Of a stretch of 64,000 bases of DNA, positions 23,901 through 37,200 are shown piece by piece (within the stretch, counting starts at the first letter, position 1; each line of letters starts with the position of its first letter). The translations under genes and the position numbers were made by a program. The DNA is taken from contig NC_051105.1 of NCBI RefSeq assembly GCF_901709675.1, positions 4,579,104-4,643,103 on the forward strand, read 5' to 3'. Under the pieces are notes generated by a model. It searched no databases. It was not told where the DNA came from and was given only the letters and a program-made list of their open reading frames with translations. The DNA is from Syngnathus acus. Its lineage: Eukaryota; Chordata; Actinopteri; Syngnathiformes; Syngnathidae.

Positions 23901-25669
23901 CAAGTAGCTGTCGAAGAGGAGGCTGTGTTGACACTGGCACACGAAAACAGACACAAAATCGCACAGCTCCGAGTAGAACCAACGGCTGTACGGTGCAGGC
24001 TGGATTAGAGGGTACTCCATGCTGTCCTACAGAAGGCAAGAAAAGCATTAGACATGTTTAAACATTTTTAGCATGAACAAATTTGCACTACTTTTCTTAG
24101 GTTATGTTTCACCGTGGAAATTGGCGATTGTCATCAATTGCAGATTAATAATTAGAGGAAATATTTTTGAGCTGTGGAAAAACATTCTTGGAGTCATTCA
24201 AAATAAATTAAAAATATATAGTTTTACACAGAGCAGTCTACCAAAATAGGGCCCAATATGCTCTTCCTCTCTCTTTTAAAAAAAAAAAAAAGAATGGAAT
24301 AGTTTTCTGATGGTGAAGTCATTGTTATTATTACTGACTGAGTGACTGACTGTGAGCTGAGGAGAAAACACTTACAGTATCTGTGGGCCAAGTGACTGTG
24401 AGAATCCATGGAAAAACCATAAACCTTTTGTACTGCAGACCGGCAACCTAAAACACAGGATTTTGCGCAATCTTAGCCCAAAGTTGCATTACAGATACAA
24501 CAAATTGACATCTTCCGACCTCATCCAAGTCCTCCACCAGCTCATCCACCATCTTGTCCATGGCCTCACTGTCGCTTTTGATGTGACACATTTCAGCTGT
24601 GACCACCCCTGCAAAACAAAACAAAAACACATTAGGTATTGTGCATGCTTGCTGAGCTATTATCATTATTGTGTGATGGTTGCTTGCCTTTGCAACCACA
24701 GCACTGGATGAAGAAGCTAATGAGGTCGAGGAGGGATGCATCCCTGTTGGCCGCGTAGGCCTCCGCCCAGCCGTCGATCACCACCTGCTCAGATGTCAGT
24801 CAGACTCACCAAAGCACCGAAGTGTTTAAACGGTGGATCTTACCCGTATGGCGTCCGGACCCATTGTGATGACGTCAAACAGAGTGACGGCCTCCGCGTG
24901 CGCAATTTTGCGATGGCAGACATTGTCCTTTCGAACGCTGCAACTGAGACTCTTGGTCTTTTTTCTTGTGACGTTCTCCGCTTCCTTGTGAGTTCTTTTC
25001 CTCCGCTTCTGTGATTCATACAACCGACAAACACGGTTGGAAAATAAATGAATGAAGATCACTTACAAGTCTAATTCGTTTTGTGACCAAGCTCGTAATG
25101 CACTTTCCCTTTACTTTTAATAAATGCTCCCCATTGAAATGACTTTTTGAAATTACAGTATTATGTTTGGAAAACTACAGCTTAAAGTTTTATCATTAAT
25201 GCAATGTGATTAAAAAAAAAATTCTATACAAGTAAATTAGGATACATGCTTTGTAACGCAATCATTCTATAATCAATTAATTAAGATGGATCAAATGTTA
25301 AGCAAATGTTACTACTTTAGTACTTTGTGAATCAGACTTTCAGTGCATTCTAAGGCACTTTTCCTCACTGAGGCACTGAAATCTCCGATTTTACAGTTTT
25401 CTACAATGCACCATGAATACCTTACCCCTTTCTTGTGTCTGTTTTCATTGCCGGACTCATCCTCGGAATTGTTGACAACTCCTGAGGAGTTTGCTTCGTC
25501 CTGACGTGAGCATTTACTAACAAAAACAATGAGACATTATTGTCCATTGATGTGAAATAAACGAGGTAGAAGAAAACATCCTATTTTTTTATGTAAAAAA
25601 AAAAAAAAAAAAAAGATACTTCAGCTCAGAGGGTCTGGATGTGCCTGCAGACGCGGGGTCTGGTATCAT
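14916..25669 (-). CDS. stag3: cohesin subunit SA-3 (STAG3), meiosis-specific
   Basis: HEAT-repeat cohesin subunit that binds the RAD21L/REC8 kleisin and holds sister chromatids and axes together in meiosis. Thirty coding exons, 5' to 3': 25620-25669, 25426-25516, 24844-25008, 24688-24784, 24520-24608, 23822-24026, 23405-23544, 23260-23333, 23069-23192, 22877-22975, 22447-22526, 22260-22367, 22079-22199, 21884-22007, 21705-21808, 20683-20775, 20519-20605, 19807-20007, 19506-19582, 19355-19442, 19178-19258, 18858-18950, 18609-18783, 17104-17240, 16732-16833, 16500-16657, 16313-16429, 15679-15800, 15133-15202, 14916-15045. They close in frame to 1133 aa. The stromalin-conserved region is at about 296-380 ([20 protein letters not shown]). 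DVLPEIR, VRQASEG and SKEKK favour STAG3 over STAG1/2, whose equivalent reads DAIAEIR. Exon 4 uses a GC donor; the donor after 21705 is weak. The protein ends in nine aspartates and is shorter than human STAG3 (1225 aa). Exon 1 is the least certain. Confidence 0.93.
15366..15650. repeat. degenerate ~50-bp tandem repeat in stag3 intron
   Basis: Variants of GTAAGGCTTTTTT, an A-rich stretch and ATGACCATGTA recur about six times between the last-but-two and last-but-one stag3 exons. Divergence between copies is high. No coding potential. Confidence 0.6.
16018..16266. repeat. three degenerate ~72-bp repeats in stag3 intron
   Basis: Two adjacent copies (about 16123-16194 and 16195-16265) share AATGAAACTCYTCAACYTACTT-like starts and GGCAAAGCRCTACTT-like ends; a more diverged copy precedes them. 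A further copy of the same family lies at about 27690-27780 in the 262-aa gene. Confidence 0.6.
24682..24687 (-). other. stag3: GC-AG intron donor in stag3
   Basis: After coding exon 4 (lower boundary 24688) the intron begins GCAAGC and not GT. The reading frame (CCGCKG) requires this boundary, and the neighbouring exon starts with GG to complete the glycine codon. AAG|GCAAG is the usual context of functional GC donors. Confidence 0.85.
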
Positions 25670-26527
<858 letters not shown>

Positions 26528-26533
26528 TTTATT
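26528..26533 (-). terminator. polyadenylation signal of the 262-aa gene
   Basis: TTTATT on the plus strand reads AATAAA on the minus strand, 160 bases beyond the stop codon at 26693. It is the first such hexamer after the stop. Confidence 0.6.
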
Positions 26534-26692
26534 GTCACAGGTATAAAAAACATTCTTAACAAGGAGACAATTGGTGCAAGATTCAGACAAATTTTATAAT
26601 GGATTTTACAAACCCACCGTTGAGTCTAATGGCGTAGCACCGTGTGAGTCCTTAAAAAAACTAAGTCCACTGGGGGTAGTGGTAACGCAACA

Positions 26693-29581
26693 TCAAGACA
26701 CAAACTGGGACATGAAGGTCATGGCCTGGTCAAGGTCATCAGTGAGCTCCTCCGGTAGCAACAACACTGCTGATGTCAGTTTGTGAGTAATGTCTAATAC
26801 CCTAAACGGGGGGGAAAGGTCAATTGTATAATATCTTCATGTTATTTCATACAAATACTTTACCATAAGAAATACATAATAACATATAATGAAAATAAAA
26901 GTACCCCTACCAAAAAAAACAACAACACATTATTAATGAAAATAATTAGTGGGGTAAAGAAATGTTGGATCCTATATTCTCATGTACAGTATGACCCTCA
27001 TGGGACCTGTGTGACATTTTGCTCCTCTGTTTTACATGATACACTTGAACTCACCAGTGGATAAAATGAGCAGCCAGCTGAGGCTCCTGCCTGGAGCCTT
27101 CTTTATCCACCACCAGTGACGCTTTCATCTCCTTAAAATTGGCTTCAATGTTCTTCTTTGTCTCGGAGAAGATGTCGACGCCGTGGAAGGAACTGACTAC
27201 TTGCTGTGGGAAAAAAAAGTCACTTTTTATAAGCAAGCCACTCAAAAATAAAAGAAAGCATGTGATCTTACGTATATAACAGAGAGCTGGTGGGCGATAT
27301 ATTTGTGACTTCCCAGGTGCCTGATGTCCTCCTCCAGCTGCTGACTCAGCACAAGCAGCTGATTCAGTTTGGCAATGTGGGAGAAATAATCTGCAAAGGA
27401 AGAATATTCTTGCTGTGACTTTGTCCATTTTGATGGTGCTTCGAAGCATGCATACTCAATTTATGAAGAATATGACATAATTAAACAAATACGTATGAGC
27501 ATTTGCGTGATTCGATTTAATTTCATTATACATTTTGTGCAAAGGCCCCCAGGTACACTTGACAAATGAACACCACAAAATTATAGAGCTTTTTGCCTAT
27601 GCCTTCTATTGTGGGCAGAGCATCGCATCTCAGTTGGGGATTGCTTAGTTTGACAAAACGGTTTTAGCGATTCCATGTAGAAGTCAAAAGGTGGCGGCAC
27701 AGCACTACCTTTGACTAAATACAAATCCTCAACTCATTTCAACATAGTTCTTGGCCAACAAGATGCATAGGATTGTGTGTATTTTAAATATAACTGTAAA
27801 TGTCCACTGGGTGGCGCCTGCGCATACTTACTCCACTTTCGCTGACCCAGAAATCGCAGCGGCAACACGTTGAGCTTGGAGTGGCGTGCACGATTAAATG
27901 GATTGTTAAACGGATCTTTTTAGGTTGCAGTAGCCACGTCCACACTGAACTTTAGGTTAAGGCTCGACCACATGCAACGCTTTTTGGTGATTTGCCACTG
28001 TATAACTTATTTCAGACAACTTGTGTTATTTTTGTATTTATAGTTTTCACAGTGTTTACATGCAACTGATCTACCGATGCAAATGAAAACCAGCATATGT
28101 CTTCAGTAAAGAATGAATGCACGTGTCGAAGCTCTCCGTCTTCATTTCACTCATTCTGAGGGACTGCAATAATACAATTGCTGGCGGAAACCTTCATATA
28201 TTTCACGCAATATGTACGTACGTATGTTAGAAAGCAAATCCTTACCGTCCATTGGTGGCCTCTCCAGCATGTCCACCGGGCTGCCTTGAATGAGGAACAC
28301 CTCCACACGTGGAAACATTGCAGATAAACCCACCATGTCCAGGTAGTCCTATGAAGGGAATACATAGACTTTATTAAACACTTTTTTTATGTTTGCCCAC
28401 CCCTGTTCTGCAGCCATGCGCAAGACATGATACCTCCAGTTGTGGCATAGGCTTTGGTAGATGTTCAAGGCACTGCAGCATCTGGTCGAGAATCTCCGAT
28501 CCTGGAGGTTGTTAGCAGAAATACATTGAAATACAACACAATATTCACATACTGCACAATGGGGTGGCACATTGACCTTGGGTTTGGAAGGTGTCTGACT
28601 CCTCTGGGCTACAGCCTTGTCTTAACTGCTCCTGAAACTGTCATGGGAATGGAAAAACAGTCTGTGTTCTTTAAACATGAATCCAACAAGTGACTTGGAC
28701 ACTTAAGGTACACTTGGAGAAGAACATAAAAACTGTAGAAAATAATAACCCATTACTTTTTCATTGACATGGTCAGATTAGTTTTGAATAAAAATACAGC
28801 CTCACATGGAAAAAAAATATGCTTAGAAATTTACACAATATTTTAAAGTCCAAACAGGCTTTCAATATTATCACGGATATACTTTTCATTGAATGAACAT
28901 TTAAATCTTCAAAATGTTTGTGTCCTTTTTATTGTTTAGACTAGGATTATTGTTTTTACATTTGAATACCCTGCCTACTGGCTAGCACAGATGCCTCATA
29001 GTTCTGAAGTTCAGGGTTTCAAGCCTCTGCGTGCTTTTGATCACTTCAGTTTCTTCCTACATTCCAAAAACATTTACTGGTATGTTACATTAATAAAATC
29101 ATTAATTCGGTGTGAATATGAATGGCTGCTCATATTTATGTTCGTCTGAGAAACAATTTCTAAATTTATTTTAGAAGGACTATGCCGATTTCTGATGTGT
29201 CTATTGCCCCCCCTAGACCTGGTGTAGCGCCGTCCCTGCCTCTGCTAACTACTACCAACAATGATGCGTTCATGAAAGCTCGGGTGCGCCTCTACCTCTT
29301 GCATCTGCGCCCTGATGAGGAGGTCCAGCTGCCCGCAGAGACACAGCATCTCCACAGCCACCTGCTCTGGACTCAGGTGGAACGGCATCAACGGTCTCTT
29401 TACCTGGAGCTCCACTAAGCCCACACACACGAGCAACGCATAGTTAAAATACAACTCACACGGGACAACATGTTACAATAAAGTAAATGGAGGATTTTTT
29501 AAAAGCTAGCATTGACTCACCTTTAAACGTCTCATGGTAGACACTCGGTTGACAAAGAGGCTCAGATAAGCATCCTGCCAT
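26693..29581 (-). CDS. 262-aa protein of unknown function, eight exons
   Basis: I do not recognise this protein. Exons 5' to 3': 29521-29581, 29296-29414, 28577-28637, 28434-28501, 28246-28348, 27272-27390, 27055-27203, 26693-26801. All phases match, all introns are GT-AG, and the sum is 789 bp (262 codons plus stop). The protein is predicted to be mostly alpha-helical, soluble and without a signal peptide, membrane segment or zinc motif. Notable stretches are MPFHLSPEQVAVEMLCLCGQ (about 29-48), DYLDMVGLSAMFPRV followed by VFLIQGSPVDMLE (about 104-132), a Leu/Gln-rich helix LNQLLVLSQQLEEDIRHLGS (about 146-165) and HKYIAHQLSVIYQ (about 166-178). The start is the first ATG of the first exon and lies beside a CpG-richer segment at 29690-29900. 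The clean exon chain and codon structure argue for a real gene. It lies between stag3 and med14 on the same strand. Confidence 0.85.
27690..27780. repeat. isolated copy of the stag3-intron 72-bp repeat family
   Basis: AATCCTCAACTCATTTCAAC followed by ATAGTTCTTGGCC-AAGATG matches the repeats at 16123-16266. It lies in the large intron (27391-28245) of the 262-aa gene. The rest of that intron shows nothing recognisable. Confidence 0.5.
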
Positions 29582-31227
29582 CTTAAAAATCACTTTGGTG
29601 ACGGTAAATAAATACGCATAGAGTACAGGTGGAAGGAACTAAGAAGGAGCGACTAGTTTAAGCATGTTTGAAGCAGCGATAGCCCGTTCGTGTGGGTGTC
29701 GGTCAAAAGAGAGTCGCGATAACTATTTGGGCGAAATGTCTTATTTGTTGGGTTCACCGGTGATCTTTGGGGGTGCTATTTAAGCAGTTGGTCGGATGGA
29801 TACATCGCAGCGACCACCCCCCACAACACACGCCCTGCATCCAGTGCCAGCCGTGCAGCCGCAGTCAGTGGGGGCCGTGAACGCCCCTCCTCGCTTACAA
29901 TGACGTAATCTTTAGCGAAAAGGCGTTGATTTCTATTTTATTCTCAGTATTTTATTAAGAACACTAAGGTGTACAGCATATGGATGTTTTTTTTTCTATC
30001 ATGGAGTATCCTAAACAAATGAATTGATAATTCAGAACCGTTGCAGTAAAGTGGAGAATGTGGAGCAGTGTACTGTACTGCCCGCCGGATACATCCAGCC
30101 GACTGTGAATTCATATTTAGTAAGCAGTCGTCCTGTAATATTTGTTTAATTAATCTAGCTGGGTTCTTTTTTCTTTCTTGAAGATGGTTAACACTTAATT
30201 TATCATTTTGATTCCATTTACTATATTCTCATAAGTTTGTCAGCGTTATTGTACATAAAGAATGCTAGTAAAATGGTCAATTTTATATATGTATAAAATT
30301 GCTTTATTTAAAATACTTAGCCTTCATAAAACATGAATTGTACAATTCAAAATGAAAAGTACTTAATGAAAATAAACCCACTGTTCCCACTCCTGTTGAT
30401 TTATATACACTTGAGCTATAAATATATACATGTCTATATGTAGAAAAAAAGGATGGCATTGTGTTGTTCAACTCAGATTAATTGTTATTAAGGCTCTTCT
30501 ATGGAAGGCCTGCCCCAGTTTGGTTTATTAAATAGCAGAACGTCCATGGAAGGGAAAAATCCTTCAATCATTAGAAACAGACTCAAAAAAACAAAGCACG
30601 TTATTTAAGGACAGCTGCAGCAAAGTGGAAACCGAGGAGTCACAAGTTTCAATCCACACTTTGTACAATAGTACTAAAATAAATGTGTTATTTGGGCTCT
30701 AGCAGTGGAAGACCCTCCTTGATTTGCTTTATTAAATAGCAAAATTATACAGAATGTATCAAATCCTTCCATCTTCATCAACTACAGCAGGCTTATAAAG
30801 CGTGTCACAATTGAAGGTGAAATGAAATGCAGACAGCCAGCGCTTTAAACAAAAGACTAAGAAATCTCATGATACTACATCAGAATGGAATAATATAAAA
30901 CAACAAATGAGACTCACACTCAAATATACAGCAATATACATTTTTTTTGTAAACAAACTTAGTTTCAATAGATAATACTCTGTTTACAAGTTCCCCCACG
31001 AAGGCAAAAATATTAGTGATATTAAAAATATACCTCATCTGGTCATTTAAACCAGTAACAACCACCAGCACTTTGTGGCTCACTGTGGTTTAAACTGGGC
31101 TCCATGACAGCAACTGGACATCATGAGACACCACAGCCGTTCAATGCGGGCATTGTCTTTGAAAGGGTAGCAATTCATTTACTGTCAGGGTATCAAAACT
31201 GATGTCCGATTGTCTTTTTGTGGTTTT
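29582..31227. other. spacer between the 262-aa gene and med14
   Basis: The right end of the 262-aa gene (29582-29930) is CpG-richer and likely holds its promoter. The rest is AT-rich and should contain the med14 3' UTR; a candidate minus-strand AATAAA is at 30728-30733. Two related segments of about 85 bp, each containing TTATTAAATAGCA and AATCCTTC, lie at about 30492-30575 and 30695-30781, 203 bp apart. Confidence 0.5.
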
Positions 31228-34200
31228 TCACTGTCGCGTGCCGGGCGGCAAGGTGAGGTTGGCCATCAGTTCATGGACAGACGCAAATATGGTGCACTCC
31301 CCTGGACAGGAAAGAAACATGTAAAAAAAAACATGAGTCTGATTTACCATGCAGGTCAAAATCAGGACCGACACTAGGTATTAAAAAAACCAGTATGAAT
31401 TATATTGATTTCAGTATAAAATATCAATGTATCATTTTGATCCTATTCAGAAATACCGTTTTGCCTTATTACGCACAGCTCAATAGTATCAGCTGTTCAA
31501 GACAGTTATATTCAAAAGTGCACATACGACGACATCTTTTGTTTATTGTGGTTTTAAAAAAAAGGCATAAAATTCATTGTTATGATAGGTTTTATGAAAT
31601 AATTTGCTGTGAAATGCTACATTTTTAGGATTGAGAGGCGATCTCACCTTGTCTGGCAGGGTGCATCTCATTGAACCGCTTCAGGATGTTTGAAACCATG
31701 AGAGCCGCCGCCCCGGACGAGCTGTGCTGCCTAGGGATGTCAGCCTGCTGGGTGAGCCCCGACGCCATGTCGTACACGATGGGGACAATGATGCTGACGG
31801 GCTCCTGCGGCACGGGCACACGCTGTGTCAGCTGCAACTGTGGAGGGTGCCAAAAAACAGCGTCAGAGTTTGAATGATGCATGCTGAACGCTTGCAATGA
31901 CTTGAACTTACAAAAAACAGCATCTTGGACTTGAGTACCACAGCGATGGTTCCAGGTGGAGCAATGGGGGGAGCGCTGGGAGGTATGGTCAGGCAGAATT
32001 GGACATTCCACTTCAGCTGGCCAGCTTGGTCTGGGAACTGCAAGAGAATGATCACGTTTACAAAATGGTAGAGCGCCGATTAATTGTCAAAAAGTAGTAC
32101 ATGTATTGGTATACGGGCTTCCCTAGTCCATGGAAGAGTCACTAAATGAAATGTTCAAATGTTTTGTTACTGATCCACCTGTTGTCATCCATCTTAAAGA
32201 AGGGGCTGCTATTTTGCCACCTGCTCAGTTAACCTTCACGACTCACTTGTTTTCTGGGTTTGGTCATTTGATCTTCACAAGCTTTATACACTTTACGTTT
32301 ACAATATCTTAAAATTGCAGGAACAACCAACCAGTTCGAGCTTCATGATGCGGACACAGTCTCTGAGGATGTGCGTGGGTGCCCCTAAAAGCTTCGTGAA
32401 GGCATTCAAAGTGTTGTACTTGAAAGGGGGGCCGGCAACCTTGAAAAGAGGACATGACATGAGGCATCATTAAAACGGCCTTTGCAGTATGCACTTTGGC
32501 CAGACACACTGTCGTCAGGACCACACATCTCCTTTGTTTGTATGCAACTTCATGACTGCGTTTTTTGTTAGCGCAACCAGGATTTCTTTATAATGACTGG
32601 TATACATTATTCCAGGAGTGTTCCCCATTAAAATTCTGTCATAATTAAGGATGAAAGAATAAGGGGGAATCACAATTTAACATATCGGTCACATAGCATA
32701 ATTGCTAATAATATAATAATAATTTTATAATTATGGAAAACAAGAAAAAACATTTTTAGAACACAATATTTTTTTATTGGGGTTGAAGTTGCTGCTTCAA
32801 TGTCAATTAAAAAATACCAATGTGTGTTCTAAATGATCTTTTCTTGTTTTCCAAAAGTTTTGAAAGATTAGAGGCAATTATGCAATGTGGTTGGTGATGG
32901 AACATCAGTCAAATCCTTTAAGCTCAGAGTGAAATTTTCTTTGTGCCTATGTTTTTTAACAATTTTCTGACGTCAACTTTTCATCTTTTTAGCTATTAAA
33001 TCATAGCTGGCAAGTGGTACCATTATCAGCTACAAATTTGCCTTTCTGCATTTGCAAGAACATCGATAGAAGAACCACGGACAGTGCGTACCCGTGTCTC
33101 AAAGAACTTCTCCAGCACTTGAAGTTCCTCCTGGGACCAGGGACCTGCATTCTCCGGAGTGACCTTGAGTTGCAAGGTCTGGTAGTTCTTTGGATTAAGA
33201 GCCACGCGACACTTGAGCACATCCGTTTTGAACATGATCACGCCAGGCTCGTTGGAGTTCACGATGGATAGCTGCATAGGGCGCAAACAGTAAGTGGAGG
33301 CACAGAAAAAATATACTCCCAATTTGCTGATTTGTCAGCGCCTCACATTGGCTTCCTGATGAATGATCCGCTGTAGGTGTCGTCTCATGATGACCGAACC
33401 TAGGAAGCGCTCTAGCGGTGAGCAGAGGTAGCTGCCCGCCAGGCCCGGCACTAGGCATGGGGTGGGCGAGGGGAGCAGAAGCACGTGCAGGGCATTGTGG
33501 GTGAGGATAGTTGGGATGGAGGCGGCCCAGGGACGCTGAGGTAGCTTGCGAGGCGGAGGCATACTGGTTGGCATGATTTGGGAACCTACATGAAAGAATC
33601 CAAAGGTTTACACACAAGCTGGCAATATTGGCAACATTTTCACCTTTGAGATGATTTTCAGTGAAACTACAGTGAAACTCCAAAGGTGAACACAAATCAT
33701 AATATTTTCACATGATTCATTATTATTATCATCATTATCAGACAGGTCACATTCTGTGGTGGCTTCACAAAACAATGCCCAAAAAAGCTTTTAGATGCTC
33801 ATGATTTGAAGTCTTGCGAAATTTACTGATGTTGCAAGTGTGTTTGACTTTTGAGTCATTATGTGTATTTTGGTGGAACTCTTAATTGTTTAACTTTTTG
33901 GCATTCCATTTTAAACGTCTGCTGTATGAAAGAAAGATTTAACACATCTGTAAGCTGTCAAGCATGGACCAAAGTGGTCTTATAAAAAGCCCATTCGAGC
34001 TATTGAAACGCCTTTATTTCCATTTTTGAGGAATTTCCAAAAACCGCTCACTAAATAAGGAAATTAAAGGACAGGTTATCAAGACGTAAAGAGGGAACGA
34101 GAAATTGAGTTACTCCTAAATATGAATGTTGATAAAACAATTGTCCAACAAATGCTTCTGAGATAAAACCCCATAGCATGACACAAAAATATTTAAAGCC

Positions 34201-37200
34201 CCCGCCCCCTTCTGTTTTCTGACACGATTTGGGAAAACAGTTTACTTTTTAAAAAAGCACAGATATATAGCAAGTTCATGTACATGTGGTGATTGGAGAG
34301 AGGTATTTACTAGTTCCAGCACGCGGAGAGTGAGGGTCAGGAATTGGCGAGTGCAGTGACGGGTTCCCAGGGGACATGCCATGGATCCTCGCCCCAGGAG
34401 ATGGACCTGAGACCTGGGGAGAGCCTGGCCACTGGCCCCTGTGGCTTGGAGACACCATGGCGTAGGGAGAGCTGGGGTCCAGAGCACCTGGTGTGAGGGA
34501 GAGGGACAATTTTGATGCACACAAAAATAAACCAAGACAAAAGAGTAAATACACAACCCTGTGTGCCTGCTCTTTTGAAGTCATGTGTTATTGTCCCGCA
34601 CGCAACCTAAACAACAGCTCGGCAAGGGAAGTTGGTGTTCAGGCAGCTTCGAGGCCCCCAGAGCCGTGCCCGTCTTACCGTGCGGGCTGGCAAAGCTTGT
34701 CTGACCCATGGCTATGCCCAGAGAAGATGGAGACGGGGTGGGGCCGAAAGGAGAGGGGGCCCTCAACGCTCCACTAGGGGAGCCAGAGGCATGGATGTTC
34801 CCTGCACATACATACACCACATCTCGTCAAGACTGAGCAGCTCGGTCACTCACTCATTCACACACACACACACACAGTCTCTTTCAACCTCAAGTGCACA
34901 TGCTAAACCTGGGCAGCACGGTTGGCGGGCTGAGATGGTGCAACATGGAAGGGGCGGGACTTCAGGTGTGTGCGTATTTGAAAAATGTAGTTTGAAAAAA
35001 AGAGAGATGTAAATAAAATGACTGCTCCTTCTCCATGAAATGGACTTGCTCAAGGAGGTCAGCATGGCGAGGACACTACATGGCAGGCCGAAGAAGCTCG
35101 CATGAAGCAAACAATATCCACGAGCGTATTTTTTCCCATATATTACCTGGTGATTGCGTGGGCATCATGGATGGTGAAGGAGTGACGTTGGCGTGGTAGT
35201 TTGGTGGCGGTGACGTCAGCGGCGGGTATACGCTGCCGCCAGCACCCCTCATAGTTTGCGGTTGGGTCTGCATCTGGCTCACGAGCGTGTCCATCATGTC
35301 TACGCCCACTGGCGACGGCGGGTTGTCATCTTCATTAACCGAACGCCTGCGGGCGTCCTGGTTGCTGTCTACGAACATGCTCAAAAAGGTCTGGAAAGAG
35401 AATATTTAGGAACACTGTAAGTGAGTTCTTAAAAGGGGTCAAAACGGATAATACGATACAAATCAATCAGCGTAAGACTTACTTTGAGTCCAGGAGCCGG
35501 GGAAAAGCCCTCCACAATCTTGGTATTGTCAAAGAGACTGTATGCTCCGTCCCTGATGGCCACCACACCGCGACTCCGGCAGTAGATGTCGATGCAGTAA
35601 ATGTTGCGAAAGGCCAGGCGGATATGTGTAGGCGACTGGGGCAATATAGAAAAGCACTGGTAGGCAGTGTTGGTGCGCTGGGTCAGACCCAGCATTGGCA
35701 CTGTCGGTAGTTTGTTGATGGCATTCAGAGGGGCCTGCGTGTCGTAAAGCACCTGCAAGAAGAAAACAAGCACATCTACATTCTCTAAAGAAAATTAATT
35801 ATCGGAACGGACCAATTTAATTTATTTATATAGGTATTTAAACCATTTTAACCAGAGTGTCTGGTATTTTCTTTTCATGGTGATGCAATGTCTTTGAGAA
35901 TTTTGCTTGGCACAAGCCTTTGTCACAAAAATCTGCGACATCAGAGCCATAACTGAAGATTGACCTAGATTTAAATGTTATACAGAAACATACAAAGCTG
36001 GATACACCTGTAATCAGGAGCTCATGCAGCAACACTGCAAAAATCAGATAATTTGCACGACATTGATGTGACGTAAAAATAAAATACTTGGGTGCACCAT
36101 CACAGGGCAAGAGAAATGACTGCGGTTTTAGGATTAAAACAATGATTTTGTCCCTCACCGATGTTTATACAGAACAAACACGGAAAAGAATGACGAAATG
36201 TCAGCTGGAGACTGTACATGCTGCCTGCATGTTTACCTGCAACAGCTGAATGACATTGGGGTTCTTGTTGAACATCTCCTGCAGCTGGTGAAGGATGATG
36301 TTGTGGCAGTTTGAGCAGCCTGAGTTGGGCCCCACGGTGCCGAGAGCCAGGTGGAAGCGATGGCTGTTGGAATTCCACTGGATGGTGACGGAGCTCCCTT
36401 TGGTGGTTCCGTAGCACAGCACCAGCTTGCGGAAGTTGTACAGCCGCACTTCCGAAAACAGGCCGAGGTACGACGGCAACTCTGGAACTTCACAACAAAG
36501 ACATATTTGTTCGACGGTAGTCTATTGAATTGCAGATGTGAACTAACACTTTATGAAACATACGGATTACAGATTGTGTAGGCCCTTAGGGGTTCCACTG
36601 TATAATCCAATTCAAAATGGTGGTCTGATCATAAAGGCCACTGGTACCTGGCAGTGCCCGAGAGAAGTGAAGCACACACTGGTACAGCTGACTGATGGCG
36701 CTCCAGTCATTGAGAAACATTTCAACCACTTTGCGACCACCCACAGGCTCTGACAAGGGGTTCTCATAGGTGAGGTACACGTGCCGTGTGGAGGCTGCCA
36801 AAGGCAAGATTTGAGGTCAGTGTAAAGTGTGCAAATAACACAGTGGAGGGGGAAAAAAAGCAGACTGTGCTGCGTACATTGCTCTTTGCTGTTAGTGCTG
36901 TTGAGGGGGCAGTTGGCCAGCACTAGCTCGGCCACCCATGTCCGGTTGTTCCTGCCTTGCAGACGGAAAGTGCAGTCCAGGAGGGAACGCTCCAAAGCTC
37001 TTCTGGTCTCCTCACCCACACCTTTGCAAGGAGGGATCCTACAAGAACATGGCATTTATGTTTGTGTGTGATAACTCAACTCTACAGTATCCTAGATATA
37101 AGCTTAGACGCCATACAATACAACATAATTTATAGAGCCCATTTCAAAACAGCTGCAGCTGTGACAAAGCACTTAACATATAGTGTAACATAAAATATCG

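Noticed and set aside
33195-33695. 166-aa minus-strand frame near med14 exon 24
   Set aside because: It is the shifted frame of the Ser/Pro-rich exon 33347-33585; the true frame gives the conserved [15 protein letters not shown] sequence.
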